35,587 bases of DNA from JBKBYG01 sp046313435 (lineage in GTDB: Bacteria; Pseudomonadota; Alphaproteobacteria; Rickettsiales; Arcanibacteraceae), in assembly GCA_046313435.1 (NCBI GenBank), contig JBKBYG010000015.1:1-35587 (forward strand), read 5' to 3'. A program made the position numbers and the translations under genes. Shown piece after piece: positions 17,312 through 26,433 of this stretch; position 1 is the first letter of the stretch, and every line of letters starts with the position of its first letter. The notes beneath the pieces were generated by a model. That model did no database searches and had not been told where the DNA came from. It worked only from the letters and a program-made list of their open reading frames with translations.

Positions 17312-17989
17312 TTAAATTTTCTCCGGATAATCTGTTATAATACCATCAATTTTCATTTTTTTAAGCCTTTCAATATCTTCTTCATTATTCACTGTCCAGG
17401 CCAACGATTTTAATCTTAGACAATGTATTTCCTTAATAAATCCTTCTGTAATATGTTCATAATGTGGATTAATGTAAGATGGTTTGATGTTATCAAGAGT
17501 TTTATTGTTGAGAAAAGGCGGCTCTATACATATATATGCCAATACTAAATCATTATCAAATTTTCTTAAATTTTCTAATTCACTTACCAAAAATGATCCA
17601 ATAATTAATTGATCGTATTTGTAACCTTCATTCTCAATATAATATTTAACTATTTCATACACAGGAAGTGCCATTGATTCGCGTTTAATTTCAATTAAAA
17701 TTGCACATCTCTTATCGATAAAATCTATTGTCTCCTTAAGTGTAGGAATATGTTCACCTTCTTTAGTACAAAAATTCTTAACTTCATCAAGATTAAAATC
17801 TTCAATTCTTCCCTCAATTCCAATAGTTCTAGTTAAAGTTTCGTCATGAATTACTATTACTTCACCCGAACGACATAGATGAACATCAAGCTCAATCATA
17901 TCAACATTATATTCTAATGCAGCTTTAAAAGCTTTAATTGTATTTTCAGGATATCTTCCTGAAGCACCACGATGCGCAATTTTTAACAT
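17312..17989 (-). CDS. ugpQ: Glycerophosphodiester phosphodiesterase
   Basis: Hydrolyses glycerophosphodiesters, products of phospholipid deacylation, to sn-glycerol-3-phosphate and an alcohol. 225 residues with no signal peptide, matching the cytoplasmic UgpQ form rather than periplasmic GlpQ. GDPD motifs are HRGASGRYPENT at 6-17 (catalytic His6), metal ligands Glu33 and Asp35 in ELDVH, His48 in IHDET, and LIEIK further on. The C-terminal WTVNNEEDI and GIITDYPE segments are also family-typical. It diverges from the glycosyltransferase gene with a 65-base gap. Confidence 0.93.
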   Translation of the reverse strand: MLKIAHRGASGRYPENTIKAFKAALEYNVDMIELDVHLCRSGEVIVIHDETLTRTIGIEGRIEDFNLDEVKNFCTKEGEHIPTLKETIDFIDKRCAILIEIKRESMALPVYEIVKYYIENEGYKYDQLIIGSFLVSELENLRKFDNDLVLAYICIEPPFLNNKTLDNIKPSYINPHYEHITEGFIKEIHCLRLKSLAWTVNNEEDIERLKKMKIDGIITDYPEKI

Positions 17990-18054
17990 AATATATTTTC
18001 ATTTTGATAAATTTTATATATAACTTATTTACGATATATAATTTAAAGTAAAAA

Positions 18055-19542
18055 ATGAAGAAAATGTTTAATAGTGAAAAGAAAACTGCAAACCTTAGTA
18101 TTGCATTTATTTTAATTTTAATTATTACAAGCTTACGTATTTATTTTCTTTATAATAGTGGCAATAATTTATACGCTGATGAAGCTCAATACTGGGATTG
18201 GTCAAGAAATTTAGATTGGGGATATTATTCCAAGCCACCCTTTATTGCTTGGATCATCAGAGCAACCACAAATATTTTTGGTAATTCTGAATTTGCTATA
18301 CGCCTTTCCTCGCCTATTTTACACGCTATAACAAGCATAATTATCTATTTTATATCTTTAAATTTATTTGACCGAAAAATTGCTTTTTATAGCGCAATAA
18401 CCTACTTAACCCTTCCTTCTGTAACATTATCATCATCATTAATTTCAACTGACGCAATATTATTATTTTTTTGGTCTTTAACAATATTATTATTTCTAAA
18501 ATCTATTAACACTAATATTTTATTATATTGGATTCTAACTGGATTGATTGGAGGATGCGGATGTTTAGCTAAGTATAATATGATAATTATTGTACCTTCA
18601 ACTATGTTATATTTAATATTTACAAAGCAGTTAAAATCAACTCTTACAAATTATAGGTTTTGGGCCTGTATAACAATAGGATTTTTAGTATATTGTCCAA
18701 ATTTATACTGGAATTATAATAATGGATTTGTTAGCTATTTGCATACACAAGAGATCTCGAGACTTGATAAAGAGCTTTTTCATCCAAAGCAATTATTTGA
18801 ATTTTTAGCTGCCCAAATTATCATTATTGGTCCTATACTTACTTATATATTGTTAATTTCACTCAAGAATATAAAATCAATATTATCAGACGAAAAATAT
18901 AAATTTCTGATATCTTATTTTTTGCCATTTTTAGGATTTATAGCATTATTAAGCTTCATTTCTAAAGCTTTAGCTAATTGGGCTGCACCTGCTGCAGTTA
19001 CAATGATAATATGGATCGTTGCTTATCAGATTAGAGAAAGGAAAACTACAAGGATACTTATTGTTTCAATATTTCTTCATTTACTCGTAGCAGGAATATT
19101 TTATAACTATTATAAAATTTTTGATAAAGATAAACTGACAGCAAAATCCGGTTCAATAATTTACCGTGATCCTTTTTACAGAATGGCTGGCTGGAGGGAA
19201 TTTGGAGAAAAAGTAAAATCGATCTATTATACCCATAATGAACCAAATTTTCTAATTAATGATCGTAAGATTCTTGTTGAGCTTCAATATTATACTAAAG
19301 ATTCGGATATAAGATTTTACAAATGGAATCCTGCCCAGAAAATAAACAACCATTATGATTTAACACGAGATATTAAAAACATGAAGGGAGAAAACTTTAT
19401 CTACCTCTCAAAAGACAGGCAAGATAAAATTACTTCATATTTCAAAGAGTCAAAAATTATAGATGAAATTAATATAACACTTTATCCTGATTACAAATTA
19501 CATTTTTATGTTTATGAATTGCAGGGATTTCTAGGTTATTAA
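18055..19542 (+). CDS. ArnT/PMT-type membrane glycosyltransferase (GT39/GT83 family)
   Basis: A polytopic inner-membrane enzyme of 495 residues that would transfer a sugar from a polyprenyl-phosphate carrier to lipid A, another envelope lipid or protein on the periplasmic side. Recognition rests on the N-terminal loop: Asp42-Glu43 in DEAQYWDW (42-49), the acidic pair used for catalysis in this superfamily, and GYYSKPP at 56-62. About ten hydrophobic segments follow to residue 340; the C-terminal 140 residues are soluble and periplasmic. ArnT adds aminoarabinose, but the carrier-synthesis genes are not here, so the donor sugar is unknown. It converges with the aldolase-family gene, 4 bases apart. 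Confidence 0.86.
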   Translation: MKKMFNSEKKTANLSIAFILILIITSLRIYFLYNSGNNLYADEAQYWDWSRNLDWGYYSKPPFIAWIIRATTNIFGNSEFAIRLSSPILHAITSIIIYFISLNLFDRKIAFYSAITYLTLPSVTLSSSLISTDAILLFFWSLTILLFLKSINTNILLYWILTGLIGGCGCLAKYNMIIIVPSTMLYLIFTKQLKSTLTNYRFWACITIGFLVYCPNLYWNYNNGFVSYLHTQEISRLDKELFHPKQLFEFLAAQIIIIGPILTYILLISLKNIKSILSDEKYKFLISYFLPFLGFIALLSFISKALANWAAPAAVTMIIWIVAYQIRERKTTRILIVSIFLHLLVAGIFYNYYKIFDKDKLTAKSGSIIYRDPFYRMAGWREFGEKVKSIYYTHNEPNFLINDRKILVELQYYTKDSDIRFYKWNPAQKINNHYDLTRDIKNMKGENFIYLSKDRQDKITSYFKESKIIDEINITLYPDYKLHFYVYELQGFLGY

Positions 19543-19546
19543 ATTT

Positions 19547-20251
19547 TTATTTATTTTCGATCATTCTAACCCAAGCTTTCCAATCGCGTTCGCCAAGATT
19601 TTGCTCAAAAGAGAGTAGATCATTTGCTGCTTTAGTACATATTTCGTCACTTGGTAGTATTAATTTTTGATTCATTGACAATGCTAGACATTGAGTTTTA
19701 CAAGCCTGATATAAATGATAAGAATAAAACATTGCTTCTTCTATAGTACGGCCAGAGGTGATCGCTCCATGATTTTTTAGCAGCAAAGTAAAATTTTCCC
19801 CTAAATCTTTTACTATATTACTTCCTTGATCATTATCCAAGGCTAAAGAATCATAATTATGGTAAGAAATTTGATTATAAAAATGAAGTGCCCATTGACT
19901 AATTGGCATTAACCCTGCTTCACATGCTGATACTGCAACAATTGAAGTCGCATGCACGTGAAAAATTGAATTGACATCAGAACGTTCTTTATAAATTTCG
20001 CCATGAATTATATATCCTGTCTTATTATATTGATATTCTTCTCCTTCTAAAATTTCTCCATTTAAGGATATTTTCATTAAGATATTTGGTTCAACCTCCG
20101 CAAACCTTAAACCAAAAGGATAAATATAATAAGAATCTCCTTCACTTGATCTTGAGGAAAGATGAGTGTAAGTATGATCATCTAGTCCTAAAGAAGCTAG
20201 GATTCTATATGCTTGGGATAGTTCAAGCTTAATCTCTTCGTTATATTTCAT
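19547..20251 (-). CDS. Class II aldolase/adducin family protein
   Basis: 234 residues with the zinc-binding fold of fuculose-phosphate aldolase. Metal-ligand candidates are His98 and His100 in FHVHATS, and His161 in KNHGAITSG. The position equivalent to the catalytic glutamate of FucA lies in NKTGYIIHGEIY, where a Gly (residue 79) replaces it; this matches the large adducin-like subgroup common in proteobacteria, whose reaction is not settled. Calling it an active sugar-phosphate aldolase would therefore be unsafe. It is a single gene facing the glycosyltransferase, with a 198-base upstream gap shared with the divergent ankyrin gene. Confidence 0.88.
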   Translation of the reverse strand: MKYNEEIKLELSQAYRILASLGLDDHTYTHLSSRSSEGDSYYIYPFGLRFAEVEPNILMKISLNGEILEGEEYQYNKTGYIIHGEIYKERSDVNSIFHVHATSIVAVSACEAGLMPISQWALHFYNQISYHNYDSLALDNDQGSNIVKDLGENFTLLLKNHGAITSGRTIEEAMFYSYHLYQACKTQCLALSMNQKLILPSDEICTKAANDLLSFEQNLGERDWKAWVRMIENK

Positions 20252-20396
20252 ATTTTAATTTATATTTAAAGTTAATACTTGCGATAAAAATATAGAAAAT
20301 TAGCATTTATATTTCAATAACTTCCTTTTATAAAATATTTTTTATTACATTAAAATTAAATATATAATAAAATATTAATTTAAATGTTAAAATGTC

Positions 20397-20428
20397 TTTA
20401 CAAATTTTTATTTATAAGTTAATATAAT
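20397..20428 (+). promoter_or_regulatory. Candidate promoter before the ankyrin gene
   Basis: TTTACA at 20397-20402 with TAATAT 17 bases later (20420-20425) or the overlapping TATAAT (20423-20428). It lies 22-50 bases before the start codon, which has AAAGG as ribosome site. Weak evidence in AT-rich DNA. Confidence 0.3.
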
Positions 20429-20449
20429 AAAAAATTTTAAAGGTATTAT

Positions 20450-22648
20450 ATGAGAGAAAAATGTCAAGCACTGTTAGATATTATAAATGATATCCATCTT
20501 GAAGCAGCGCAAAAAAAGTTACAAATTCAAACTTTCCTTCAAAATTTTGAAGGTGATAGAAAGGATTTATTAAACTATCAAGATAAAAATTTTCTTAAAA
20601 GAACAGTATTTCATAGTATAATAATAAACAGTAATCAAGAAATTATAGATTTATTTATTAATGAAGAATTAGGAAATATTGAAGGGATCAATTTAGACTT
20701 ACAAATTGAAGGTACTAAACGCACTGCTTTAAATTATGCTATTGATATGGGTTTTACCGATGTAGCAGAAAAACTAATTCGTTTTGGGGCTAATGCTTTT
20801 ATTAAAGATACCAAGGGTAAAACAGCTTATCAACTTGCGAAAGCCAAAGGATACAATATTATTGTTGCATTAGCAGAAGGAAAGCACAAACTTAAAATTA
20901 CTGAAGTTGAAGATGGTACTAATCGAGATCACTTGAAAAGATTATTCTTAGAAATAATTGATTTCAATTTAACTAATGCTTTGCCTAATCTCTATTTATA
21001 CAGTTCAAGTCTACTTGAAGATATACTGAAATCTATACCAGAGAATAAAAAAAATAATGATACAGCGGTTGCAATTAAAAATTTTGTTGAAGAAAATAAA
21101 CATGAAGCATTAGAGATAATTAAACTTATTGTAAAAAATCCTAATAACTCAGAAACTTCTTCTTTCCTTGAAGGAGTTATAACTGAATCAACATGGCTAA
21201 ATTATGAATACCATCCAGGTTATACAGTTTTAACTTGGGTAATCAAAAAAGGGTATTTGAATCTTGCAAACTCTCTAATTGAAAAAGGAGCAAACCTTTC
21301 CCTTAAAACATTGCAAGGCAAATCAATTTTTGAAATGCTAGAAGAAAAAAAAGCAGAATTAGCTCTTAATAATCCTCAAAAACAAAATTTAAATGAAGAC
21401 GAGCTGTTTTTTGATGTTATCAATGAACAGAATACAAATAAAGAGGAACTGCTTTTTGATGATACCCAAGAACAAAATTTAAATGGAGATGAGCTGCTTA
21501 GTAAGGTAACTAAAAAAGATAATTTAAATCCTATAGTTGTTAACTACAATGAAATAGGTAAATTTAAAATTTCTATAAAAACATCTTCTCTTCCTCCTTT
21601 TAGTGATATAGATAATGGCTTAAAAACAGCCGCGGATCAAAAGACAACTTTTAGTAGAAAGTTATTATCTTACTTTATAAGGACAGAGGAATATAAAGTT
21701 TACAATGAACTTAAAGACTATAAATTTGCAAGAAATAAACTTGAGCATCATTTGGAAAACAAGTTGAACTTTAGAATAAAACATGCATTAAATGAACTTA
21801 AATATTCTAAAGAAATTGATACGGAAACGGTAGATAATATTTTAGAAAAATGGAAATTAGAAAAATATATTGGTCAGAATAAGAAACAGTTTAATAATGC
21901 TGCTGAAATATTACACAAAGAATATAACCAGCAAAGGAATGTTATTGGAAAAGTATTTTATCATTTATGGACAAGCCGCCATGATCTAAATGCTTGCACT
22001 TATGCTTTAACTTCAGCCCTTACTATTAGCGATGAGTTCAAGAATATAGAGAAAAACAAGCTTAATGTTATCATGGGCTATGATAAAGCAAAGATAAGTC
22101 CAGGTAAAGCTACTTTTAGTGAAAAGAAATTACAACACGCTAATTGGAATGGATATCGTAATTCAAGTTGGTTAAATTGGGCATGGTCCTTTGTTTCATC
22201 TAACGTGAATGAATATTCTGATTACACAGAAATCAATAACCATAGAAAAAACGCATTTAAGCTTTTATTTAACATACGTAATATCGTTCAAGATAAGGTC
22301 TCTAAAGCTCTAGAAGCAATGGTAAAAGAAAACAAAGATCTTTCTACTGCTGCAAAAGGAAATCTAATAGAAAACGATATGAAATTTATAGATGAAAAAG
22401 ATAATAAAACTGCATCATTTTTTACTAATGCACTCGAAAGTATTGCTGACCAAAATAAAAGCTTTTCTGAGAAATTAAAACTTGCATTACCCCTCGCAAA
22501 ATGGAGCTATAATGAAGCTCATATTATAGGTTCAAGGATTACACATGCTGCAGAATCTATAACTCGTAATCTACAAAAAGATAAAACTTGTCAAACTTTA
22601 TGGAGAGACTCTATTAGTAAAATGGCAAAATCTACTATGAGTAAGTAA
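20450..22648 (+). CDS. Ankyrin repeat protein with 15-residue repeat insert, probable effector
   Basis: 732 residues. Ankyrin units are seen at about 53-140 (RTALNYAIDMGFTDVAEKLI then GKTAYQLAKAKGYN) and again at 257-290 (YTVLTWVIKKGYLNLANSLI). Residues 311-360 hold three 15-residue tandem repeats with the pattern x-Q-N-x-N-x-x-E-L-L/F plus a partial fourth. The C-terminal 330 residues are charged, helical and not recognised. No signal peptide. AAAGG precedes the ATG. Its stop lies 6 bases from the flgA stop; the two genes converge. Ankyrin proteins of this size in intracellular Rickettsiales are commonly delivered into host cells; that is inferred, not seen. Confidence 0.85.
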   Translation: MREKCQALLDIINDIHLEAAQKKLQIQTFLQNFEGDRKDLLNYQDKNFLKRTVFHSIIINSNQEIIDLFINEELGNIEGINLDLQIEGTKRTALNYAIDMGFTDVAEKLIRFGANAFIKDTKGKTAYQLAKAKGYNIIVALAEGKHKLKITEVEDGTNRDHLKRLFLEIIDFNLTNALPNLYLYSSSLLEDILKSIPENKKNNDTAVAIKNFVEENKHEALEIIKLIVKNPNNSETSSFLEGVITESTWLNYEYHPGYTVLTWVIKKGYLNLANSLIEKGANLSLKTLQGKSIFEMLEEKKAELALNNPQKQNLNEDELFFDVINEQNTNKEELLFDDTQEQNLNGDELLSKVTKKDNLNPIVVNYNEIGKFKISIKTSSLPPFSDIDNGLKTAADQKTTFSRKLLSYFIRTEEYKVYNELKDYKFARNKLEHHLENKLNFRIKHALNELKYSKEIDTETVDNILEKWKLEKYIGQNKKQFNNAAEILHKEYNQQRNVIGKVFYHLWTSRHDLNACTYALTSALTISDEFKNIEKNKLNVIMGYDKAKISPGKATFSEKKLQHANWNGYRNSSWLNWAWSFVSSNVNEYSDYTEINNHRKNAFKLLFNIRNIVQDKVSKALEAMVKENKDLSTAAKGNLIENDMKFIDEKDNKTASFFTNALESIADQNKSFSEKLKLALPLAKWSYNEAHIIGSRITHAAESITRNLQKDKTCQTLWRDSISKMAKSTMSK
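21380..21529 (+). repeat. 45-nt tandem repeats (15 residues, three copies plus a partial)
   Basis: In-frame units reading KQNLNEDELFFDVIN, EQNTNKEELLFDDTQ, EQNLNGDELLSKVTK and a partial KDNLN. Acidic, low-complexity and probably flexible, lying between the ankyrin part and the C-terminal part. Such units change copy number easily by slippage. Confidence 0.85.
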
Positions 22649-22654
22649 TTTTGT

Positions 22655-23368
22655 TTAATCTATCATCTGGGCATTATTCTTATTAATTATTTTTGCAGCA
22701 AATATAGTATTTGTTTTCAAATTTTTAACTCTAATAATTGAATTTTTTGCCCCTGCTTCCATAGCAATAGCAGAAATTTTTATTGATAAATTGCTATTTT
22801 CATATATGACTGTGAGCTGATCACCTTTACTAACAATATTGGGTTCAGCTACATCACTGATATTTATCATGCTAAAAGCTCTTATGGAACCTCGTGGAGT
22901 TTTACCAATTAAATCCTCACTATATTTAATTGTATTCTTTTTTAACTTCGTAATATTGACTTTTATATTTTCAATATCGTTTGCCTCAATCACCTCACCT
23001 CTTGTGAAATTCACCTTTAATGCTGGGATTAATTTAAACTCTTGATACTTAGCAATTATCAAAACCTCACTAGTCTTTTTATCATTTTGAATAAATTTAA
23101 CTTTACATTTTAAATTCTTGGTTGTTTTATCTATTTCAATAATATTAACATTCTCAACTTTTTCTGACTTTTTAGAGATAGATTCACTTTTAGAATCAAA
23201 TATTATATCAATCTCATCTTTACTAGTTTCAGAAGAAACAATATTTTGTATAATTAACTCTTCTTTGATTTGCTCAGTTAATTCTTCTATTAATCCTAAT
23301 TTTTCTTCATTTGCAATTGCATAAGAAGGCAATAATAAAGCTAATAGTAAAATTATTTTAATTTGCAT
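22655..23368 (-). CDS. flgA: Flagellar basal body P-ring formation protein FlgA
   Basis: Periplasmic chaperone for assembly of the P-ring (FlgI) around the flagellar rod. 237 residues with a Sec signal peptide of about 19 residues ending AIA|N. Residues 20-100 are charged and divergent; the C-terminal SAF/FlgA part starts near 115, recognised by VNFTRGEVIEANDIENIKV, DLIGKTPRGSIRAFSMI and the final KGDQLTVIYENSNLSI segment. Presence of flgA implies the organism keeps flagellar genes, known for some Midichloriaceae but unusual in Rickettsiales; no other flagellar gene is in the window. It overlaps the upstream TPR-methyltransferase by 16 bases, so the two are one operon. Confidence 0.9.
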   Translation of the reverse strand: MQIKIILLLALLLPSYAIANEEKLGLIEELTEQIKEELIIQNIVSSETSKDEIDIIFDSKSESISKKSEKVENVNIIEIDKTTKNLKCKVKFIQNDKKTSEVLIIAKYQEFKLIPALKVNFTRGEVIEANDIENIKVNITKLKKNTIKYSEDLIGKTPRGSIRAFSMINISDVAEPNIVSKGDQLTVIYENSNLSIKISAIAMEAGAKNSIIRVKNLKTNTIFAAKIINKNNAQMID

Positions 23369-24315
23369 ATAAGCACCATCTCTTCAACACTTGACTCATT
23401 TTGAAAATTCTTAAGTTCAATAATGCTAATATTATGTTTTGATAAAATTTCTTGGAAATATTCAGTAGGGTAAATAAAATATTGTTTAGATTTGTCAAAT
23501 TTAATTGTTTCATCATTTGATTTATAGCTCGAAAAAACGAATAAAGAATCAGAATTCAAATGCTTGCTTATAAGTGAAATAATTTGATTTAAATTTTTAT
23601 TATATACTAAAGAATTTAATGCAACTATTACATCAAATTTTAGGGTATTATTTCGCAGGTATTCATAAAAATCATCTTCAATTAGATAATTATATGTAAG
23701 TTTATTTTTTACATTCAAATTAAGGTTTTTAATTGCTGAATGAGCTACATCAACTCCTGTAATTTCAATTTCTGAGTTCGCTATCCTTAATTCTTCACCG
23801 AAATTTCCATCCCCAATTCCTAATTCTAGAATACTTAGCTTAGTATTCAAGAAATATAAGGAAACTATTTTTTCAATTATAAATTTTATTGAATCAGAGG
23901 ACTTGTTATGAGGTAAATATTCAATATTATTATAATATTCTTTAATAATACTTAAAGGAATTTCCTCAGGAATATCGTACTGCTCATCAATAACAGAAAG
24001 GAAATACTTTGCCTCTTTTAATTCTGAATTAAGCTTTAAACTGAATAAAAATTTATCTTTAGCAGCAATTTTTTGATCCTTTAAATATAATGATCTTCCT
24101 AAATTATAATACGCATATGCATTATTTGGTTTAAGCAATGATGCAATTTTAAATCTTAAAATCGCATCATTTAAATTTCCTTTTTGAAGGTGATATTCTC
24201 CTAAATCAAAATTCGTCTGAGACAAATTTGATATTTTATTAAATGACAAAACTAAAAAATCACATATTGATTTATATTTTATTTTGATTTTATTGAAAAT
24301 GCTTAGAATTAACAT
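23353..24315 (-). CDS. TPR-containing class I SAM-dependent methyltransferase
   Basis: 320 residues. The N-terminal third has two or three tetratricopeptide units around residues 35-105 (GEYHLQKGNLNDAILRFKIA, then AYAYYNLGRSLYLKDQKIAA). The C-terminal part is a Rossmann methyltransferase with motif I LELGIGDGNFGEEL at about residue 162, an acidic residue in TGVDVAH, and FDVIVALNSL as the strand-4 motif. The acceptor is unknown. The first 30 residues are hydrophobic and basic and could associate with membrane. It overlaps flgA by 16 bases, so a flagellum-linked role, for example modification of a flagellar or surface component, is reasonable but unproven. The gene diverges from the aminotransferase gene. 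Confidence 0.82.
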   Translation of the reverse strand: MLILSIFNKIKIKYKSICDFLVLSFNKISNLSQTNFDLGEYHLQKGNLNDAILRFKIASLLKPNNAYAYYNLGRSLYLKDQKIAAKDKFLFSLKLNSELKEAKYFLSVIDEQYDIPEEIPLSIIKEYYNNIEYLPHNKSSDSIKFIIEKIVSLYFLNTKLSILELGIGDGNFGEELRIANSEIEITGVDVAHSAIKNLNLNVKNKLTYNYLIEDDFYEYLRNNTLKFDVIVALNSLVYNKNLNQIISLISKHLNSDSLFVFSSYKSNDETIKFDKSKQYFIYPTEYFQEILSKHNISIIELKNFQNESSVEEMVLICKLK

Positions 24316-24426
24316 AAGTTATTAATGAAATTATGTTTACATATTTATAAGTTTAATTTAAAAACTACATTGAAATTAAATTTTTTTCAATAAACTTTAA
24401 AAAAGTTAAATCATATAGGTGTAAAA

Positions 24427-25629
24427 ATGTCATTACTTGCGACGAAATTATCTCGTATTAAACCTTCTTCAACTCTTGCAGTAACTAAAAAAGCGACTGA
24501 ATTGCGACAAGCTGGGTATGATATAATATCATTAGGGGCGGGAGAACCAGATTTTGATACACCTGATAATATTAAAGAAGCTGCTATAGAAGCAATAAGA
24601 AAAGGGCAAACTAAATATACTATTGTCGATGGCACATTAGAATTAAAAAAAGCCATATGTAATAAGTTTAAGCGTGAAAATAATATAGATTACAATGTGG
24701 ATAATATATCGGTTGGAAATGGAGCTAAACAAGTATTATATAATGCGTTAATGGCTACATTAGACCCAGAAGATGAGGTTATTATTCCAGCACCTTACTG
24801 GGTGTCTTATCCGGATATAGTTGAGCTTGCTGGTGGTGGAGTGGTTACAGTTAAAGGAAATATTGAAAATGATTTTAAAATTGATGCGACAATATTAGAA
24901 CGCGTGATTAATAATAATACCAAATGGATTATACTTAACTCTCCTTCTAATCCGACAGGATCTGCATATGCATATGCAGAGCTAAAAGAAATAACTGACT
25001 TACTTTTAAAATATCCTAAAATATATATTTTAAGTGATGATATTTACGAACATATTATTTACGATGATTTTAAATTTGTTACTCCTGTTCAAGTTGAACC
25101 AAAATTAGCTGATAGAGTTTTAACAGTTAATGGTGTATCGAAATCCTATTCTATGACTGGCTGGAGAATTGGCTATGCAGGAGGCCCTGAATCATTAATA
25201 AAAGCAATGGCTACTATTCAATCTCAAAGCACTTCCAATCCTTGTTCTATAAGTCAAGCGGCTGCAATTGAAGCACTAAATGGCCCTCAAGACTTCATAA
25301 AATCTAATGCGGCTTTATTTCAGCGCAGAAGAGATTTAGCAATAGATTTAATTAATAGCATTGAATTGTTAAGTTGTACGCGCCCAATAGGAGCATTTTA
25401 TATATTCATAAATTGTAGTAAAATGTTTGGTAAAAACACCCCTGATGAAAAAACATTAAGAAACAGTAATGATGTAGCGAGTTATTTTCTCACTGAAGCT
25501 AAAGTAGCTGTTGTTCAAGGCACAGCCTTTGGTATGGACGGATTTATTAGAATATCGTATGCAATTAGTGAGGCAACTATTGAGGAAGCATTTAAAAGAA
25601 TTAAAGAAGCTTGTGATAAATTAAAATAG
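24427..25629 (+). CDS. aatA: Aspartate aminotransferase (class I, PLP-dependent)
   Basis: Interconverts aspartate and 2-oxoglutarate with oxaloacetate and glutamate, supplying aspartate for lysC. 400 residues, normal for the prokaryotic Ib-type enzyme. The PLP-binding lysine is Lys239 in NGVSKSYSMTGWRIGYAGG; other active-site features are GAGEPDFDTP at 37-46, NSPSNPTG at 171-178, SDDIYE at 203-208 (Asp205, Tyr207), and the C-terminal substrate arginine in GFIRISYA. The closeness to alphaproteobacterial AatA also fits aspartate/prephenate dual-specificity enzymes, which I cannot separate here. AGG lies before the ATG. It is transcribed alone, convergent with the exoribonuclease. Confidence 0.94.
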   Translation: MSLLATKLSRIKPSSTLAVTKKATELRQAGYDIISLGAGEPDFDTPDNIKEAAIEAIRKGQTKYTIVDGTLELKKAICNKFKRENNIDYNVDNISVGNGAKQVLYNALMATLDPEDEVIIPAPYWVSYPDIVELAGGGVVTVKGNIENDFKIDATILERVINNNTKWIILNSPSNPTGSAYAYAELKEITDLLLKYPKIYILSDDIYEHIIYDDFKFVTPVQVEPKLADRVLTVNGVSKSYSMTGWRIGYAGGPESLIKAMATIQSQSTSNPCSISQAAAIEALNGPQDFIKSNAALFQRRRDLAIDLINSIELLSCTRPIGAFYIFINCSKMFGKNTPDEKTLRNSNDVASYFLTEAKVAVVQGTAFGMDGFIRISYAISEATIEEAFKRIKEACDKLK

Positions 25630-25679
25630 TTTACTAGCCATGATTATATAGTATTTTAGCTTAAATATAATATAGTTTT

Positions 25680-26165
25680 TTAAGTTGAAGTACTGTATTT
25701 TTTATAATTTGTTAAAAATTCCCATGCTAATTTAGTCCATTTTGCATCTTCTAATGCATTATGTTTTTGAGTAGAATGTTCAGGTAATGAAGCAGTTCCA
25801 AGAGAATGAGCTAATTGCTTAATATCATTGGCATACCATGGATAATTCCTTGGTAAATCTCTTATATGGCCAAACAATTGACAAAAAACTACCCAATCAT
25901 ATGCGCCATTATATACCCAAAACTCAGGTTTCCTATGATCAATAAATCCTACTATCTCCTTTTTTATTGTTTCACGAGATTTCCATTTTGAAGCTTCTGT
26001 CAAAAATGGCAGCACATTTCTTTTTACCCATGGACATGCTTTATTAATATCAAACTCATTTGAAATAGCATAATATGTTTTACCTTCCTCATCTATAATA
26101 CCTATGCTAATTAAATCAATAGTTTTAGTATCATCTATAAACTCTGTATCAAACCAATATTTCAT
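25680..26165 (-). CDS. DEDDh 3'-5' exoribonuclease (Rv2179c-like)
   Basis: 161 residues, a compact RNase-T/DnaQ-fold nuclease. The five DEDDh residues are visible: Asp6 and Glu8 in FDTEF, Asp90 in NGAYDW, His135 and Asp140 in KHNALEDA. The surrounding words (ISIGIIDEEGKTYYAIS, NKACPWVKRNVLP) match the Rv2179c-like 3'-5' exoribonuclease family, shown in mycobacteria to act on structured or tailed RNA. The role is probably RNA turnover or maturation. GTGAG lies just upstream of the ATG. Convergent with the aminotransferase gene. Confidence 0.88.
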   Translation of the reverse strand: MKYWFDTEFIDDTKTIDLISIGIIDEEGKTYYAISNEFDINKACPWVKRNVLPFLTEASKWKSRETIKKEIVGFIDHRKPEFWVYNGAYDWVVFCQLFGHIRDLPRNYPWYANDIKQLAHSLGTASLPEHSTQKHNALEDAKWTKLAWEFLTNYKKYSTST

Positions 26166-26184
26166 ATTCTCACTCTTACATATA

Positions 26185-26327
26185 ATGATAGACCTATTTT
26201 GAAACTCGCTAGTGCAGTGGAATTTTTAGGAGATTCAAAACGCAGAATCGCAATGCACAAAGATGAACATAAGGATTCGAGTACTGTACCTGCACAAAAA
26301 TTACCTACATTTGTAAAGCTTTGAAAG
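26185..26327. other. Non-coding remnant or dispersed repeat candidate
   Basis: Between the divergent exoribonuclease and the next gene lies a block less AT-rich than its flanks. On the plus strand it stays open for about 50 codons and ends LPTFVKL-stop at about 26324; on the minus strand it also reads for about 25 codons without stop. Neither frame has a good start or ribosome site. A stretch open on both strands and richer in GC than its surroundings is typical of Rickettsiales palindromic/dispersed elements or a decayed gene end. I cannot name it. Confidence 0.35.
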
Positions 26328-26358
26328 AGGTATAATTTATATAATTTTTATTAACCAT

Positions 26359-26376
26359 ACTATATTTATATATAGT
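26359..26376. promoter_or_regulatory. Perfect 7-base inverted repeat upstream of the 248-residue gene
   Basis: The sequence actatat-ttat-atatagt is a perfect dyad 58-75 bases before the start codon at 26434. It could be an operator for this gene and the coupled zinc exporter, or a chance AT palindrome. Confidence 0.25.
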
Positions 26377-26433
26377 AAGTTTATATTTTAAAAATTTATA
26401 ATTTCATTTAAATATATTATTAGGAGATATAGT

